A DNA stretch of 64,000 nucleotides from Effrenium voratum (GCA_963377175.1 CAUJNA010002890.1:426510-490509), one strand, 5' to 3'; counted from the first letter of the stretch, positions 48,852 through 59,292 are shown. Notes: generated from the sequence alone by a model not told the origin. A program made the numbers and translations.

Positions 48852-48971
48852 TGCTGCGGATGGTTGCGAAATCCGATATTTTTGCTCGCCCGTGTTCACC
48901 TGTAAATACCAGCCAACATGGTGTCCCATGTTTTCAAAGTGATGCAGGAGATCGGTTTCCCATCCACCGTA
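48852..48971. mobile_element. IR-3 element, diverged
   Basis: CTGCGGATGGTTGCGAAATCC ... CCCATCCACCGTA. Confidence 0.6.
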
Positions 48972-50053
48972 GAGGTTACAGTAGCCAAAATCGGTGAACC
49001 CCTCTTGGGCTTCTTCGGTGTGTGCATTGGGATCTTCCAGCGCGGTGGCCCTCGTGTCCTTGCTGAGGTCCACTCGGGATCTGGGACACTTGTGGCTAGT
49101 CTAAGTCTGGGCTTCAAAGGCAATCCTTAAATCCTTGAGCCTTGAGTTACGCAAGTTGGGTCCCCTTTTCCACCCAGAGGCTGGGGCTTTCAATGGAAGA
49201 CCGGACCCCTCCATTAGACACCCCGGAGGTGGTTGGGGGTCTCAAAACCAGGTTGGTTGAAGGCGCTAAATCAATCGGGAGATTATGGAAATCGGGATTG
49301 GCCTGCACTGCGTGCTGCAAAGCCCAGTACGTGGATGATAGCCTAGGCTTACTAGCCACTTGCCAGGCACCCTGCCCCTTTAGGGATTCACTGCCATCGA
49401 TCCTTCGATTTCGAGTTACAAGGCAGCATTGTGGTGTTATTCGTAAACTCCTGGTTGTTGGTTTTTCAATTGGTGTCCCTTTTTAGTGGGGTTTGTCACT
49501 TTTGGAGGGAACACCCCCTATGCATAAAGGCGGCCCTTTTGGTTTCAAAAGGAACACGGGCCACATGGAAGCCCAATGGCGAATGGATGACGGGGTTGTT
49601 TTGCAGGGAACCAAAGGGTATTCAAACCTGAATGGAGAAGGTTTGCCTACCACGGCGGGCCACGTGGGGGGCAAAGGAGGTATTTAGCATGTGGGGTGTC
49701 TCTCAGTCAGAGGTGCCTTTTTGGTTGCTACAAGTATTTAGTCGGTTCGTAGGACTTTACCTTTTGTGCAAATGTGTATGTTCCTAACAAACAAGTCAAT
49801 CACTTGTTGCACTGGGCTTGGATGTTCAACCAACATATAGTATCTAGGTTATAAGTGTGGTTATAGCTGTAGCAACTGGGGTTGGTCCCCCAACTTTAGA
49901 GCCTCCGGCTCAGTCCGCCGACATTGTCCTCTCCCTTTTCTCCTTCTTCCTCTCTTCCTTGTCTCCCTTGTGTGTTCTGTCGTCCTCTCTCCCTCCCGCT
50001 GCTCCCATCCTCCCCATCCCCCCAAGCCTCTCTCTCCCCAATCTCCCTCTCTC

Positions 50054-50470
50054 GTATGTATGCATGCATGTACATAAGTATGTATGCATGCATGTATGTA
50101 TGTACGTATGTATGTATGTATGTATGTATGTATGTATGTACGTACGTAATGTATGTATGTATGTATGTATGTATGTATGTATGTATGTATGTATGTATGT
50201 ATGTATGAATGAATGTGAATGTATGTGAATGTATGAATGAATGTATGTATGTGAATGAATGAATGAATGAATGTGAATGTGAATGTATGTAATGTATGTA
50301 TGTATGTATGTATGTATGTATGTATGTATGTATGTATGTATGTATGTATGTATGTATGTATGTATGTATGTATGTATGTATGTATGTATGTATGTATGTA
50401 TGTATGTATGTATGTATGTATGTATGTATGTATGTATGTATGTATGTATGTATGTATGTATGTATGTATG

Positions 50471-50501
<31 letters not shown>

Positions 50502-50784
50502 TGTATGTATGTATGTATGTAATGTATGTATGTATGTATGTATGTATGTATGTATGTATGTATGTATGTATGTATGTATGTATGTATGTATGTATGTATG
50601 TATGTATGTATGTATGTATGTATGTATGTATGTATGTATGTATGTATGTATGTATGTATGTATGTATGTATGTATGTATGTATGTATGTATGTATGTATG
50701 TATGTATGTATGTATGTATGTATGTATGTATGTATGTATGTATGTATGTATGTATGTATGTATGTATGTATGTATGTATGTATG

Positions 50785-50815
<31 letters not shown>

Positions 50816-51016
50816 TGTATGTATGTAATGTAATGTATGTATGTAATGTATGTATGTATGTATGTATGTATGTATGTATGTATGTATGTATGTATGTATG
50901 TATGTATGTATGTATGTATGTATGTATGTATGTATGTATGTATGTATGTATGTATGTATGTATGTATGTATGTATGTATGTATGTATGTATGTATGTATG
51001 TATGTATGTATGTATG

Positions 51017-51047
<31 letters not shown>

Positions 51048-51137
51048 TGTATGTATGTATGTATGTATGTATGTATGTATGTATGTATGTATGTATGTAT
51101 GTATGTATGTATGTATGTATGTATGTATGTATGTATG

Positions 51138-51168
<31 letters not shown>

Positions 51169-51588
51169 TGTATGTATGTATGTATGTATGTATGTATGTA
51201 TGTATGTATGTATGTATGTATGTATGTATGTATGTATGTATGTATGTATGTATGTATGTATGTATGTATGTATGTATGTATGTATGTATGTATGTATGTA
51301 TGTATGTATGTATGTATGTATGTATGTATGTATGTATGTATGTATGTATGTATGTATGTATGTATGTATGTATGTATGTATGTATGTATGTATGTATGTA
51401 TGTATGTATGTATGTATGTATGTATGTATGTATGTATGTATGTATGTATGTATGTATGTATGTATGTATGTATGTATGTATGTATGTATGTATGTATGTA
51501 TGTATGTATGTATGTATGTATGTATGTATGTATGTATGTATGTATGTATGTGTATGTATGTATGTATGTATGTATGTATGTATGTATG

Positions 51589-51619
<31 letters not shown>

Positions 51620-51909
51620 TGTATGTATGTATGTATGTATGTATGTATGTATGTATGTATGTATGTATGTATGTATGTATGTATGTATGTATGTATGTAT
51701 GTATGTATGTATGTATGTATGTATGTATGTATGTATGTATGTATGTATGTATGTATGTATGTATGTATGTATGTATGTATGTATGTATGTATGTATGTAT
51801 GTATGTATGTATGTATGTATGTATGTATGTATGTATGTATGTATGTATGTATGTATGTATGTATGTATGTATGTATGTATGTATGTATGTATGTATGTAT
51901 GTATGTATG

Positions 51910-51940
<31 letters not shown>

Positions 51941-52375
51941 TGTATGTATGTAATGTATGTATGTATGTATGTATGTATGTATGTATGTATGTATGTATGT
52001 ATGTATGTATGTATGTATGTATGTCATGTATGTGTATGTATGTATGTATGTATGTATGTATGTATGTATGTATGTATGTATGTATGTATGTATGTATGTA
52101 TGTATGTATGTATGTATGTATGTATGTATGTATGTATGTATGTATGTATGTATGTATGTATGTATGTATGTATGTATGTATGTATGTATGTATGTATGTA
52201 TGTATGTATGTATGTATGTATGTATGTATGTATGTATGTATGTATGTATGTATGTATGTATGTATGTATGTATGTATGTATGTATGTATGTTTGTATGTA
52301 ATGTATGTTTGTATGTATGTATGTATGTATGTATGTATGTATGTATGTATGTATGTTGCATGTATGTATGCTATG
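50054..52375. repeat. ATGT tetranucleotide array, 2.3 kb
   Basis: Nearly pure TGTA units, with about a dozen single-base insertions (TGTAATGTA) that shift phase. Frames of up to 856 codons in it are artefacts. Confidence 0.95.
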
Positions 52376-52921
52376 CATTTCCCGCAAAAAAAACACGGTT
52401 TTTCCAGCGTTTTCGCAAAGAGGACGTCCAAAAACATTGAGTTTTTCCAGATTTTCGGCAAAAGGATGCAGGAAGCCCAAGCCAGCAAAAAAGCCGGCAG
52501 GGGGAATCGAGCCTGGGACCCCTGTTTTGCGACACCGGCTCCCCGAAGACTACGTTTAGTGGAACGTCATCAAATTGCCGCGCGGTACGTGGGGGACCCC
52601 CCCCCCCCCCAAAAAACCTACGTAATAGACGTCGGGCGGGGGGGGGTTAGGGGGGGGGTTATCCTCTATCCTCTAGTAAGTATCCGACACGCCGAGCAAT
52701 GTCGGCGGATATCCATGGTTATACCCTACTAAGTTGCTTGACGTCCAAGGACCCTGTTCCATGCCTTGGCCTCCAGACGGACAAATCGGTCGCCGTTTGG
52801 CCCAAGCGCTCCGTCGAGCGCGGAAGCGCTGAAGCGGTTCAGCGGCCATGGACACCGTGGCAGAGTTTCAGCCGGCCGCCGGCGAGCCCTGGGCTCGGCG
52901 AGTGAAGCCAAGCGGGCAGCG

Positions 52922-53010
52922 CCATAGGTGTCCTTTTTGGTTGATTTGGTCGAAAAATAGAGGGCCCCGGTTCACCTGCCATCTATTTTCCCAAAAAAGA
53001 CACCTATGGG
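52922..53010. mobile_element. IR-9 hairpin element
   Basis: CCATAGGTGTCCTTTTTGG ... AAAAAAGACACCTATGG. Confidence 0.75.
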
Positions 53011-53043
53011 CAGTGCCGGTTTTGTCGTTTGGCTGTGGTTGTC

Positions 53044-53142
53044 AAAACCGTTTGGGATCCCATTTTGGGGGATTCGGTGAATGCACCACCCATTTCAGAA
53101 CCTATTTTAGTTGGGATTGAATCGGATGTTCACTGGGGGTAC
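53044..53142 (+). repeat. IR-10 dispersed repeat
   Basis: CAAAACCGTTTGGGATCCC ... GATGTTCACTGGGGG. Confidence 0.65.
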
Positions 53143-53196
53143 GATTTGGATTTTGACCCATGACCATTTTTTGTACAGGGGGTTTCCCTTTAACTT

Positions 53197-53285
53197 CCAT
53201 TTGCTTAAGAGAATATGTGATATTTTTCTTCTGGTTTGAAAGGGAATCGATTTCACTGCTGGATAGATGTTTGTTTTTCCCCAGG
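53197..53285 (+). mobile_element. IR-5 element, right end missing
   Basis: CCATTTGCTTAAG start; ends at TTTTTCCCCAG. Confidence 0.6.
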
Positions 53286-54005
53286 GCCAAAAACGCAGAT
53301 GGACGTTTGCATCCTCCAAACGAGTTCGGGCTTCCGGGATTGCTGCGGACCTCAGGTTTGTTGGGTCCGTGTGCTTGCAAATCCCGGGTGGCCTATATTT
53401 CACCAAGGGAAACCCATCTATTTTTCCAGAAGGTCACCTATCTTCGTAGCTCTTTTCTCTTAATTAAAAACGGGAAGCAAGGAACCACCGCTTCCCGGCT
53501 TGGGTCCGTGTCAGTCTGAAAGGAAGCCCAAGCAAACGCAACCCGGAATTGGTCCTGAATTTTGAACATCCATCTGGACGGCTTGCCTTTTTGGAGGCTC
53601 GGTACCCTTTTTGCTAGAAGGGAGAACAACCGCCCTTTTTGGGGTTCTGTCCAAAAATGCAAACCTACACGAGGTTCCCTCAACGTGTCCAATACTCTAT
53701 GCTCCGTTTGAGAGAGACGGGGCTCACTAATTATACCATGTCCTTTCGAACACGCATATGCACATTGTTTACTCGCGTGTGCGTGTTCTTTTTGCGTCTT
53801 TGCATCTTGCGCTGAACTATCCACGACCCAGTTGAGAATTGTGGACCCATATCAGGATCCGAGCAATGAATGGGTATAGTTGCTTCTCTGCGCATCAACG
53901 TATGAACTCTCAATTCTTCCAACCGCATTTTGTCTGCGCAGTGCTGGAGGTCTCCTCCAAAACTTGATTTTTATGAATGCTCCTACATATGAAGCAGAAC
54001 CCACA

Positions 54006-54121
54006 CATATATATATATATATATATGCTCACAGAGTAGAGTTGTCTCCTTCAACTAGAAAAGCGGAATGGTGGGCCCTGGGGTGTGTGTGTGTGTGGCC
54101 ACATATATATATATATATATG
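54006..54121. repeat. Two TA repeats 75 bp apart
   Basis: TA runs at 54006-54026 and 54102-54121 with a short TG run between. Confidence 0.85.
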
Positions 54122-54163
54122 GAGGCCATGAGGTTTGTTGGAAGCATACACCACCCCTGGCAG

Positions 54164-54241
54164 CCTAGGCTGGTGACCAGCGATGGAGTTCCCACGGGAA
54201 TTCCTAGAACCTCGGAAAGGATTGTGAAGCGCGGCCGGCAG
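54164..54241 (+). CDS. Candidate exon adjoining the AT-rich island
   Basis: Twenty-six codons from PRLVTSDGVP to RIVKRGRQ, acceptor CCTGGCAG|C, donor CGGCAG|GTTTTG, phase 0 at both ends. Third-position G/C is only 58%, so support is moderate. If real, the AT-rich island begins 12 nt after its donor, inside an intron. Confidence 0.3.
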
Positions 54242-54315
54242 GTTTTGAGGGCAGGATTAATATTTTGTTCAAAACATGAACCATGTTTATTAGTTATTTT
54301 TTTAAACATAGAATA

Positions 54316-55296
54316 TTATTGATTAGTTGGTTTAATACGTTTTAGTTTTAAAGTATAATCATCAATTCTTGTTTTATAATAGGTTATTAATTTATATTGA
54401 ACTTGTACTAGATCTTCTTCATTACCACATGTTTTTATTGTATCCGATATGGTAGGATGACAACATAATTGTCTTAGTTGTATTCGTGTTGCTGTTCGTA
54501 AATTCATATCATATATATGTTTTGCAACATCAGTTAATTCAATCCACATAACATTAGTTTCGATTTCAGGAATGTCTATTTATTTTTCAACATCTTCTGT
54601 TTTATGTCTAATACACACATTATTTAATATATTGTTTGTAATTATTTCATTATTTTTAATATAGTCATAACTAATATTATTATTAGAATCTTGATTATAA
54701 CTAATTATTACATTATTATCATATATATTTTTTTGTATTAATAAAATATAAAGAAAAATCAACATCAATATCTAATTCAAATGGTGTTCCTGATACATAC
54801 CATTTATTTGCAGCTGAAATATCAGTAATCCATGAATCAAGACTTTTAAAAGCGGGATTTGTAAATAATTCATGTGCTTCATCATATAAAAATCTATGAA
54901 AATGAACAAAATAAAATACTGGATTAATTCTTTGTTAAACATAGTGTTTGTTGTTTTAATATAATGTAATGATAAATACAAATTATAATTAGATACAAAA
55001 TTAAAACTTGTAATAGTAATATCCGCATTACTAATATCATTACTCGTAATTTTATTATACTCAGTTTTAGTATTAATCATTATAATATTAAAGTTCCTAT
55101 AACATCTTAATAATTCATGTTTCCATTGTTTTGTAATATGTGAAGGACATACAAATGATGTTGCTATTGAATTTAATTTATAGATATTATTATTTAAACA
55201 AACTTTAAATTCAGACATTTCTGTTAATTGATTAGCATAAATTAAACTCGAACAAGTAATTGTCTTACTTTGTAATGATTTAATACTTTCAATCAT
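54316..55296 (-). pseudogene. SNF2-family helicase/ATPase relic, NCLDV-like, frameshifted
   Basis: Read on the minus strand, three frames hold successive parts of one SNF2 ATPase. The upstream part (55296 downwards) has the P-S-H-x-x-x-Q-W-x-x-E motif that follows the Walker box. A shifted frame has the DEAH box (54872-54883) and, about 30 residues on, S-G-T-P (54782-54793). A third (54549-54316) has LRQLCCHP, typical of RAD5/HLTF-type SNF2 proteins. At least two frame breaks and stops make it non-functional. More worn coding DNA may extend to about 55640; a Walker A motif was not found. Codons are extremely A/T-rich. SNF2 helicases with this composition are common in nucleocytoplasmic large DNA viruses; a eukaryotic or bacterial source is not excluded. 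Confidence 0.6.
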
Positions 55297-55774
55297 TGAT
55301 ACATTTAAATAATTATCAGATAAATAATTATTATATAAACAATGTGTTAATGCTATTGATATATTTTTACATTCATTAATTTATAAATGGTTAAAACAGT
55401 ACTATATAATATGGTATATTTATTATTATATTTAATATTATATGTTATGTCCCATAATTTAGAGTTGTTTAAGTTGTCATGAAACATAAGATTTATATTG
55501 TTATTATTATTTGAATAATATGTGTTTCATCATTTATAGTATTATATCTTAAAATAAAATTGTCATTATTACTTCCAGCTAATGTAATACTATTGACTTG
55601 ATTACAAGTATTACACAAATAGTTGTTATTATATTTAGTTATATTCTATTACAATATAGTAATATATGGTTAATTTAAAGTAAATATTTCAATTTCCTAA
55701 AACATATTAAATAAACAAATGAATTAAACAAATAATTATATACTATATACGTATTTCAATGGAATAGACTTATT

Positions 55775-55792
55775 ACCGTAGCCATTTTGGCT
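55775..55792 (+). other. Relict dinoflagellate spliced leader
   Basis: Eighteen bases, ACCGTAGCCATTTTGGCT, match the start of the 22-nt DinoSL added to dinoflagellate nuclear mRNAs by trans-splicing. The last four bases (CAAG) are replaced by TCTG. It lies 31 nt before the ATG of the RBR-like gene, where the leader would be in a mature mRNA. A chance 18-base match in 64 kb is very unlikely (about 2 in a million). Confidence 0.85.
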
Positions 55793-55823
55793 TCTGCGTG
55801 GAGAAAGTCCGTACAGTGCAGAG

Positions 55824-57566
55824 ATGGAGATGGAGGTGGGGAGAGATGCGCCCTCTGAGATGGTCGTGGGAGACGATCAGACAGTTTTGGATCTGACCGC
55901 GCATATGGACAAGGTGCGCTCGCTTGTCGCTCATCTGTATTCGCAACTGCCCGTTGCGTCTCACGAAGCACAACCTCAGCGTACGAAGGACAAGAACGAG
56001 TGGCATCACCTGTATCTATTGAAGTACGCTGTCATTGAGCCAATTGACGAGATCAGGCAAGTTGCCGGAAGTCTACGCACAAAGGATTGCAATCCTTTGA
56101 CAACCACTCAACTGGACTCATTTCTAGCATTGTGCTCATCCGATTGGGTTATCGGCCCGTCGTCCTCTGATAAGACAAAGGCGGAGTGGCAAACTTTGCT
56201 GAACGGGTTGAACCAGAATTTGTTGAATGCCACAAAGTTGAGGAGGTATGATTTTCTCGACGAGGACAAGATCAACTTGTGGTGTGTGCAGTTGCCTATG
56301 TTTCCAAAGGCGCGACAGCAAAAGGTTTACACCATGAAGATCACCATCCCGGACATGAGGAGAAGGGGTAAGAAGGTGACATTTTCGGTTACCAGCAAGT
56401 CCTTCAACTTGTTGGCAAACTTTGGCGTAGATCCACTGGGTGGTTCAAACGATGTTGACGATCCAACTCTTGTCGGATTCTATTCGTCGTTGTACTATAA
56501 GCACAATGGCTATCTCGATATGCTGAAGGAAAGCGATGGGTTCTTATGCAGAACACTTGTCGACAAGTGCTCGAAGGAACTGTTTGTTCTGCAGCGAACA
56601 ACTAACACGAAGTTCGCAATTGCGAAGGACTATGACACCGCTTTGGCACTTTTTACTTCCATGATTTCAGTCGAGTCCAGACTGATGGATTTTGATGCAG
56701 TTCATAAGACCAATGGCAAAATCATCGAACTTGGTATTGTTGGAAATAACAAGACATGTGTTTTGTGTGACAGACGTTCTAAGACCGAGTATTCGATGCG
56801 ATGCAGACGCAGGTTGATACCATGCCCATGTACACACTATGGGGGAAGCAACTACTTCTATGATTTTGGTTTGCGTCAGACCAAGAACACTTTTGTGAAG
56901 TACATCAAGGAAGTTGCAAATCCCCGAATGTCACCAGCCAAGTACTACAAATTAGTTGACATGTTGGAAGCATTGATCAACTTGTGTGTGACGGAAAGTT
57001 TCAAGGAGAGGAGAACGCACCCCAAGTGCCACAAATGTGGTAACGTTGATACGAACGATGAAGCGATACGAAGTGAAAGCTTTGTATTGGCTTACTATCG
57101 TCATCCAACCGACATGACATGCACGGCATGCAATCATCGTTGCTGCACCGATTGTGGCGAGTCGCATTTTGACGAGGGGTTCTGCAGAGGGCGTCCTGCG
57201 AAGGAGTACGAAGAGATCTTGGAGAACTTTCCAAATGCAAGAGACTGCCCATGGTGTGGCGAAATTCCATCAAAGGATGACATGTGCCACTTTGTAACTT
57301 GTGGATCGTGCAAGTGGCATTGGTGCTATAACTGCCGTGTTCCATTGAGAAACCATGACCAGTACTCAAAGAATCACAACTGCTGTGTGAATCCAAGAAA
57401 TTTGGCATACAAGGCAGTCCATGTCTTCAATGGATTAGGCGAACAAGTTCCGATCGAAATGCTTCCTCTGGCCATCGAAGGACCGTCGGAGTTCAGCGCC
57501 ACCCAAGAGGCAAATATGAGAAGACGGCGACAGCTACCAGCGAACTTTGTCGTCCAGCGCCAGTGA
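55824..57566 (+). CDS. RBR-like (IBR/RING2) E3 ubiquitin ligase, intronless
   Basis: 580 codons, intact, ATG 31 nt after the relict spliced leader. The C-terminal part is cysteine-rich. A BRcat/IBR-like module has C402, C405, C433, C436, C441, C444, H448 and C454. A RING2/Rcat-like module has C475, C478, C493, C496, C501, C504 with H511, H518 and C520 after it; C488 occupies the position of the catalytic cysteine that receives ubiquitin in RBR ligases. The RING1 equivalent (C312, C315, C327, C334, C336, H338) is degenerate. Residues 1-310 resemble nothing I recognise. Codon third positions are near 50-60% G/C, lower than host exons and far higher than the AT-rich flanks. No intron is visible, while the host gene nearby has dozens of kilobases of them. 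It could be a retroposed host mRNA, a virus-captured host gene, or a viral gene. Confidence 0.72.
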   Translation: MEMEVGRDAPSEMVVGDDQTVLDLTAHMDKVRSLVAHLYSQLPVASHEAQPQRTKDKNEWHHLYLLKYAVIEPIDEIRQVAGSLRTKDCNPLTTTQLDSFLALCSSDWVIGPSSSDKTKAEWQTLLNGLNQNLLNATKLRRYDFLDEDKINLWCVQLPMFPKARQQKVYTMKITIPDMRRRGKKVTFSVTSKSFNLLANFGVDPLGGSNDVDDPTLVGFYSSLYYKHNGYLDMLKESDGFLCRTLVDKCSKELFVLQRTTNTKFAIAKDYDTALALFTSMISVESRLMDFDAVHKTNGKIIELGIVGNNKTCVLCDRRSKTEYSMRCRRRLIPCPCTHYGGSNYFYDFGLRQTKNTFVKYIKEVANPRMSPAKYYKLVDMLEALINLCVTESFKERRTHPKCHKCGNVDTNDEAIRSESFVLAYYRHPTDMTCTACNHRCCTDCGESHFDEGFCRGRPAKEYEEILENFPNARDCPWCGEIPSKDDMCHFVTCGSCKWHWCYNCRVPLRNHDQYSKNHNCCVNPRNLAYKAVHVFNGLGEQVPIEMLPLAIEGPSEFSATQEANMRRRRQLPANFVVQRQ

Positions 57567-57668
57567 AGCATTTTGCCGACGAGAATTTGCACATGATTGT
57601 ATAGATTATATTGTGTGCGAAATTTGAACTGTTGTTAGATTGACTTGTACAGTTATGAATATGGTTTA

Positions 57669-57693
57669 TTTTCCTTGATATTTATCAAGAAAA
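57669..57693 (+). terminator. 3' hairpin after the RBR-like gene
   Basis: TTTTCCTTGATA, a 2-nt loop, then TATCAAGAAAA: a 7-bp perfect stem extended by four A-T pairs past one bulged C, 102 nt after the stop codon. Hairpins of this kind mark transcript 3' ends in several giant viruses. In AT-rich DNA such stems also arise by chance. Confidence 0.4.
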
Positions 57694-57934
57694 GTACATT
57701 GACATATTATAATCTACAATACTTATATTAATGTTTAATAGTATAAACAGTATAGTTGCATTAAGAGAACTTAAGCAAACAGTAAGACATCTGTTAATAT
57801 CCCAAATCTTGAATAAATTTCGTTAATCCCGATTATTCGTACGCTCCCGATTGCTTCAAACGGCCAGGTTTCGAGACCCCAAAACCACTCCGGGTGTCCA
57901 ATGGAGGGTCTGGGGCTTCCATTGGAAGCCCCAG

Positions 57935-58040
57935 GAGCGTCTGGGTAGAGAGGTCAGAATAATTTGGTACCCACTTTTTCAGGACGTCTATTTTAGTAGG
58001 GGAACCCTCCCCCAAAAAAGGGTGAGAAAGGGCACCACTG
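57935..58040 (-). mobile_element. IR-1 element, the only reverse-oriented copy
   Basis: Core reads TCTATTTTAGTAGGGGAACC, the complement of the usual orientation; ends worn. About 105 bp right of the AT-rich island. Confidence 0.7.
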
Positions 58041-58309
58041 GGGAAAGAATGGAGGGGTAATATAACCAAGTATAACGATGGTTGGGTTCATAGTTCGCCG
58101 ATTCTTTAAGGATTGTCATCCTCTAACTTGGGTCAACCATTTTTTTCATGGGGTTCAACCCTAGGGTTCATTAGGTGGCCCTATAAGTAGGGTATAATCG
58201 CGATTATCAGAGGACCAAGCCCAGTTCCCTAGTCATAACCACGGTTACAATCTACTTACTAAGTTGGTTTAACACCGAACTGCCCCATAGAAAAAGAACA
58301 AAAACAGCC

Positions 58310-58400
58310 ACCTGGAGTCTCCATGGCCCACTAAAAACGGGTCAATGACCAACCATTATTTTGGGTAACATCTTTTAAGGGTCCTTAGGGAGACTCCAGG
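58310..58400. mobile_element. IR-2 element, variant right arm
   Basis: Right arm reads GGTCCTTAGGGAGACTCCAGG, as in the copy at 63294. Confidence 0.7.
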
Positions 58401-58478
58401 AAGACATCCACGGCCCATGGTCTTGCCAACGGTTCGATCTTTGGATCGCTCAGCGATCGCGCCAGGTGGGAGTTTCAG

Positions 58479-58547
58479 CCTGGGCACAAGCCCTTCCAGA
58501 GCTACCAGCTTCCGAAATGGGCGGGCCTGCCGTGTTTCCGCTCGGTG
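58479..58547 (+). CDS. Candidate exon right of the AT-rich island
   Basis: Twenty-three codons from PGHKPFQSYQL to CFRSV, 83% G or C third positions, acceptor GAGTTTCAG|C, donor GTG|GTCTCT, phase 0. It could follow the candidate at 54164 in one gene, with the island between them. The donor is not of the AG| type used elsewhere. Confidence 0.3.
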
Positions 58548-59216
58548 GTCTCTTTGTCAGTCCGGTTTTAAAAGGAAAACCGAAAGGAACATGGTTTCGG
58601 GGCGCCCTACCAACACGACCCACCCATATTTTTAAGGGTTTCAAGCTCACTGTACTTGGGGAGCACAAAGTCCTGAGAGGTAAACAAGATGTCTTCATCC
58701 GCTACAACGTCAGATACCTTGATGTTCAGCCAACTTTAACAGGAGATATAACCTGCTTGCAAACTGCTTACAAAGTTGGTTGAACATCCAAGTATCACCA
58801 ATTGAGGCAGATTCCCTGTAATTATAACTCGACTCGAGCAAACTCAAATTGAGACTCCCAAACGAAGCAAGTGATTGCGCGTTTGATGTTCCTTTCGAGC
58901 CAAGGCAAGACTTCCAATTGCTGAAGAATATGGTTTCTTTCGCCCTGTTGGTTTTAAAGGGAATCAATTTCAAACCACGCACATGGAGGAAACAACTCCT
59001 CCACGCGTATGGCAGGTGAGGCATCCCGATGCCCAGAAGCCGTCCATGAATCTTCAGCCCGAGGCCTACGCAAGCTTGGATGTGCGTTGCAAAAAATATT
59101 TATATATATATATATACATATATACGGGCGCAGGCTTTAGTCCATGTTTCCATTTGCCAGGGCAACCCATTTTGGGTATTTTTTTGACCTACAGCCATAT
59201 ATACATTTGTAGGTAT

Positions 59217-59292
59217 ACCTGGAGTCTCCATGACTGACCAACCATTATTTTGGGTATTGACCCCATTTTTCAGGGTCATGGAGACTCCAGGT
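59217..59292. mobile_element. IR-2 element in a TA-rich site
   Basis: Flanked by GGTATA and TATATATA, in keeping with TA target choice. Confidence 0.8.

Larger units (their letters stand above)
42201..50053. other. Repeat-rich DNA with candidate exons
   Basis: Candidate exons at 42524, 45090, 46708 and 47725. Repeats: IR-9 fragment (42742-42792), IR-7/IR-6 (43220-43420), a 45-bp-unit tandem repeat (44008-44195), IR-2, a local duplication (44710-44792 with 45000-45078), IR-5, IR-10, IR-4, IR-12, IR-8, IR-3. Confidence 0.45.
52376..54253. other. Repeat-rich DNA left of the AT-rich island
   Basis: C-rich and G-rich homopolymer tracts (52590-52662), IR-9 (52922-53010), IR-10, IR-5 and two short TA repeats. 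Candidate exon at 54164. Confidence 0.45.
54254..57829. mobile_element. AT-rich island: probable viral or retroposed insertion
   Basis: A sharp drop in G+C starts at 54254 and ends at 57829; the parts outside the 580-codon frame are roughly 20-25% G+C by eye, against about 50% around. None of the IR families occurs inside. It carries a broken SNF2-type helicase on the minus strand and an intact RBR-like ligase on the plus strand. GGATTAA at the left edge and TTAATCC at the right edge are complementary. Best reading: an endogenous fragment of a large DNA virus, with or without a captured host cDNA. An organellar or bacterial transfer is less likely given the gene content. Confidence 0.65.

Noticed and set aside
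49896..52480. Reading frames of 821 and 856 codons on the minus strand and several of 100-420 codons on the plus strand
   Set aside because: They are translations of the ATGT array (repeated IHTY or MYVC) in every frame; a four-base unit without stops stays open in all frames.
55688..55695. GAAATTGA on the minus strand upstream of the helicase relic, like the giant-virus early promoter AAAATTGA
   Set aside because: One mismatch in DNA of about 20% G+C; such words are common by chance.
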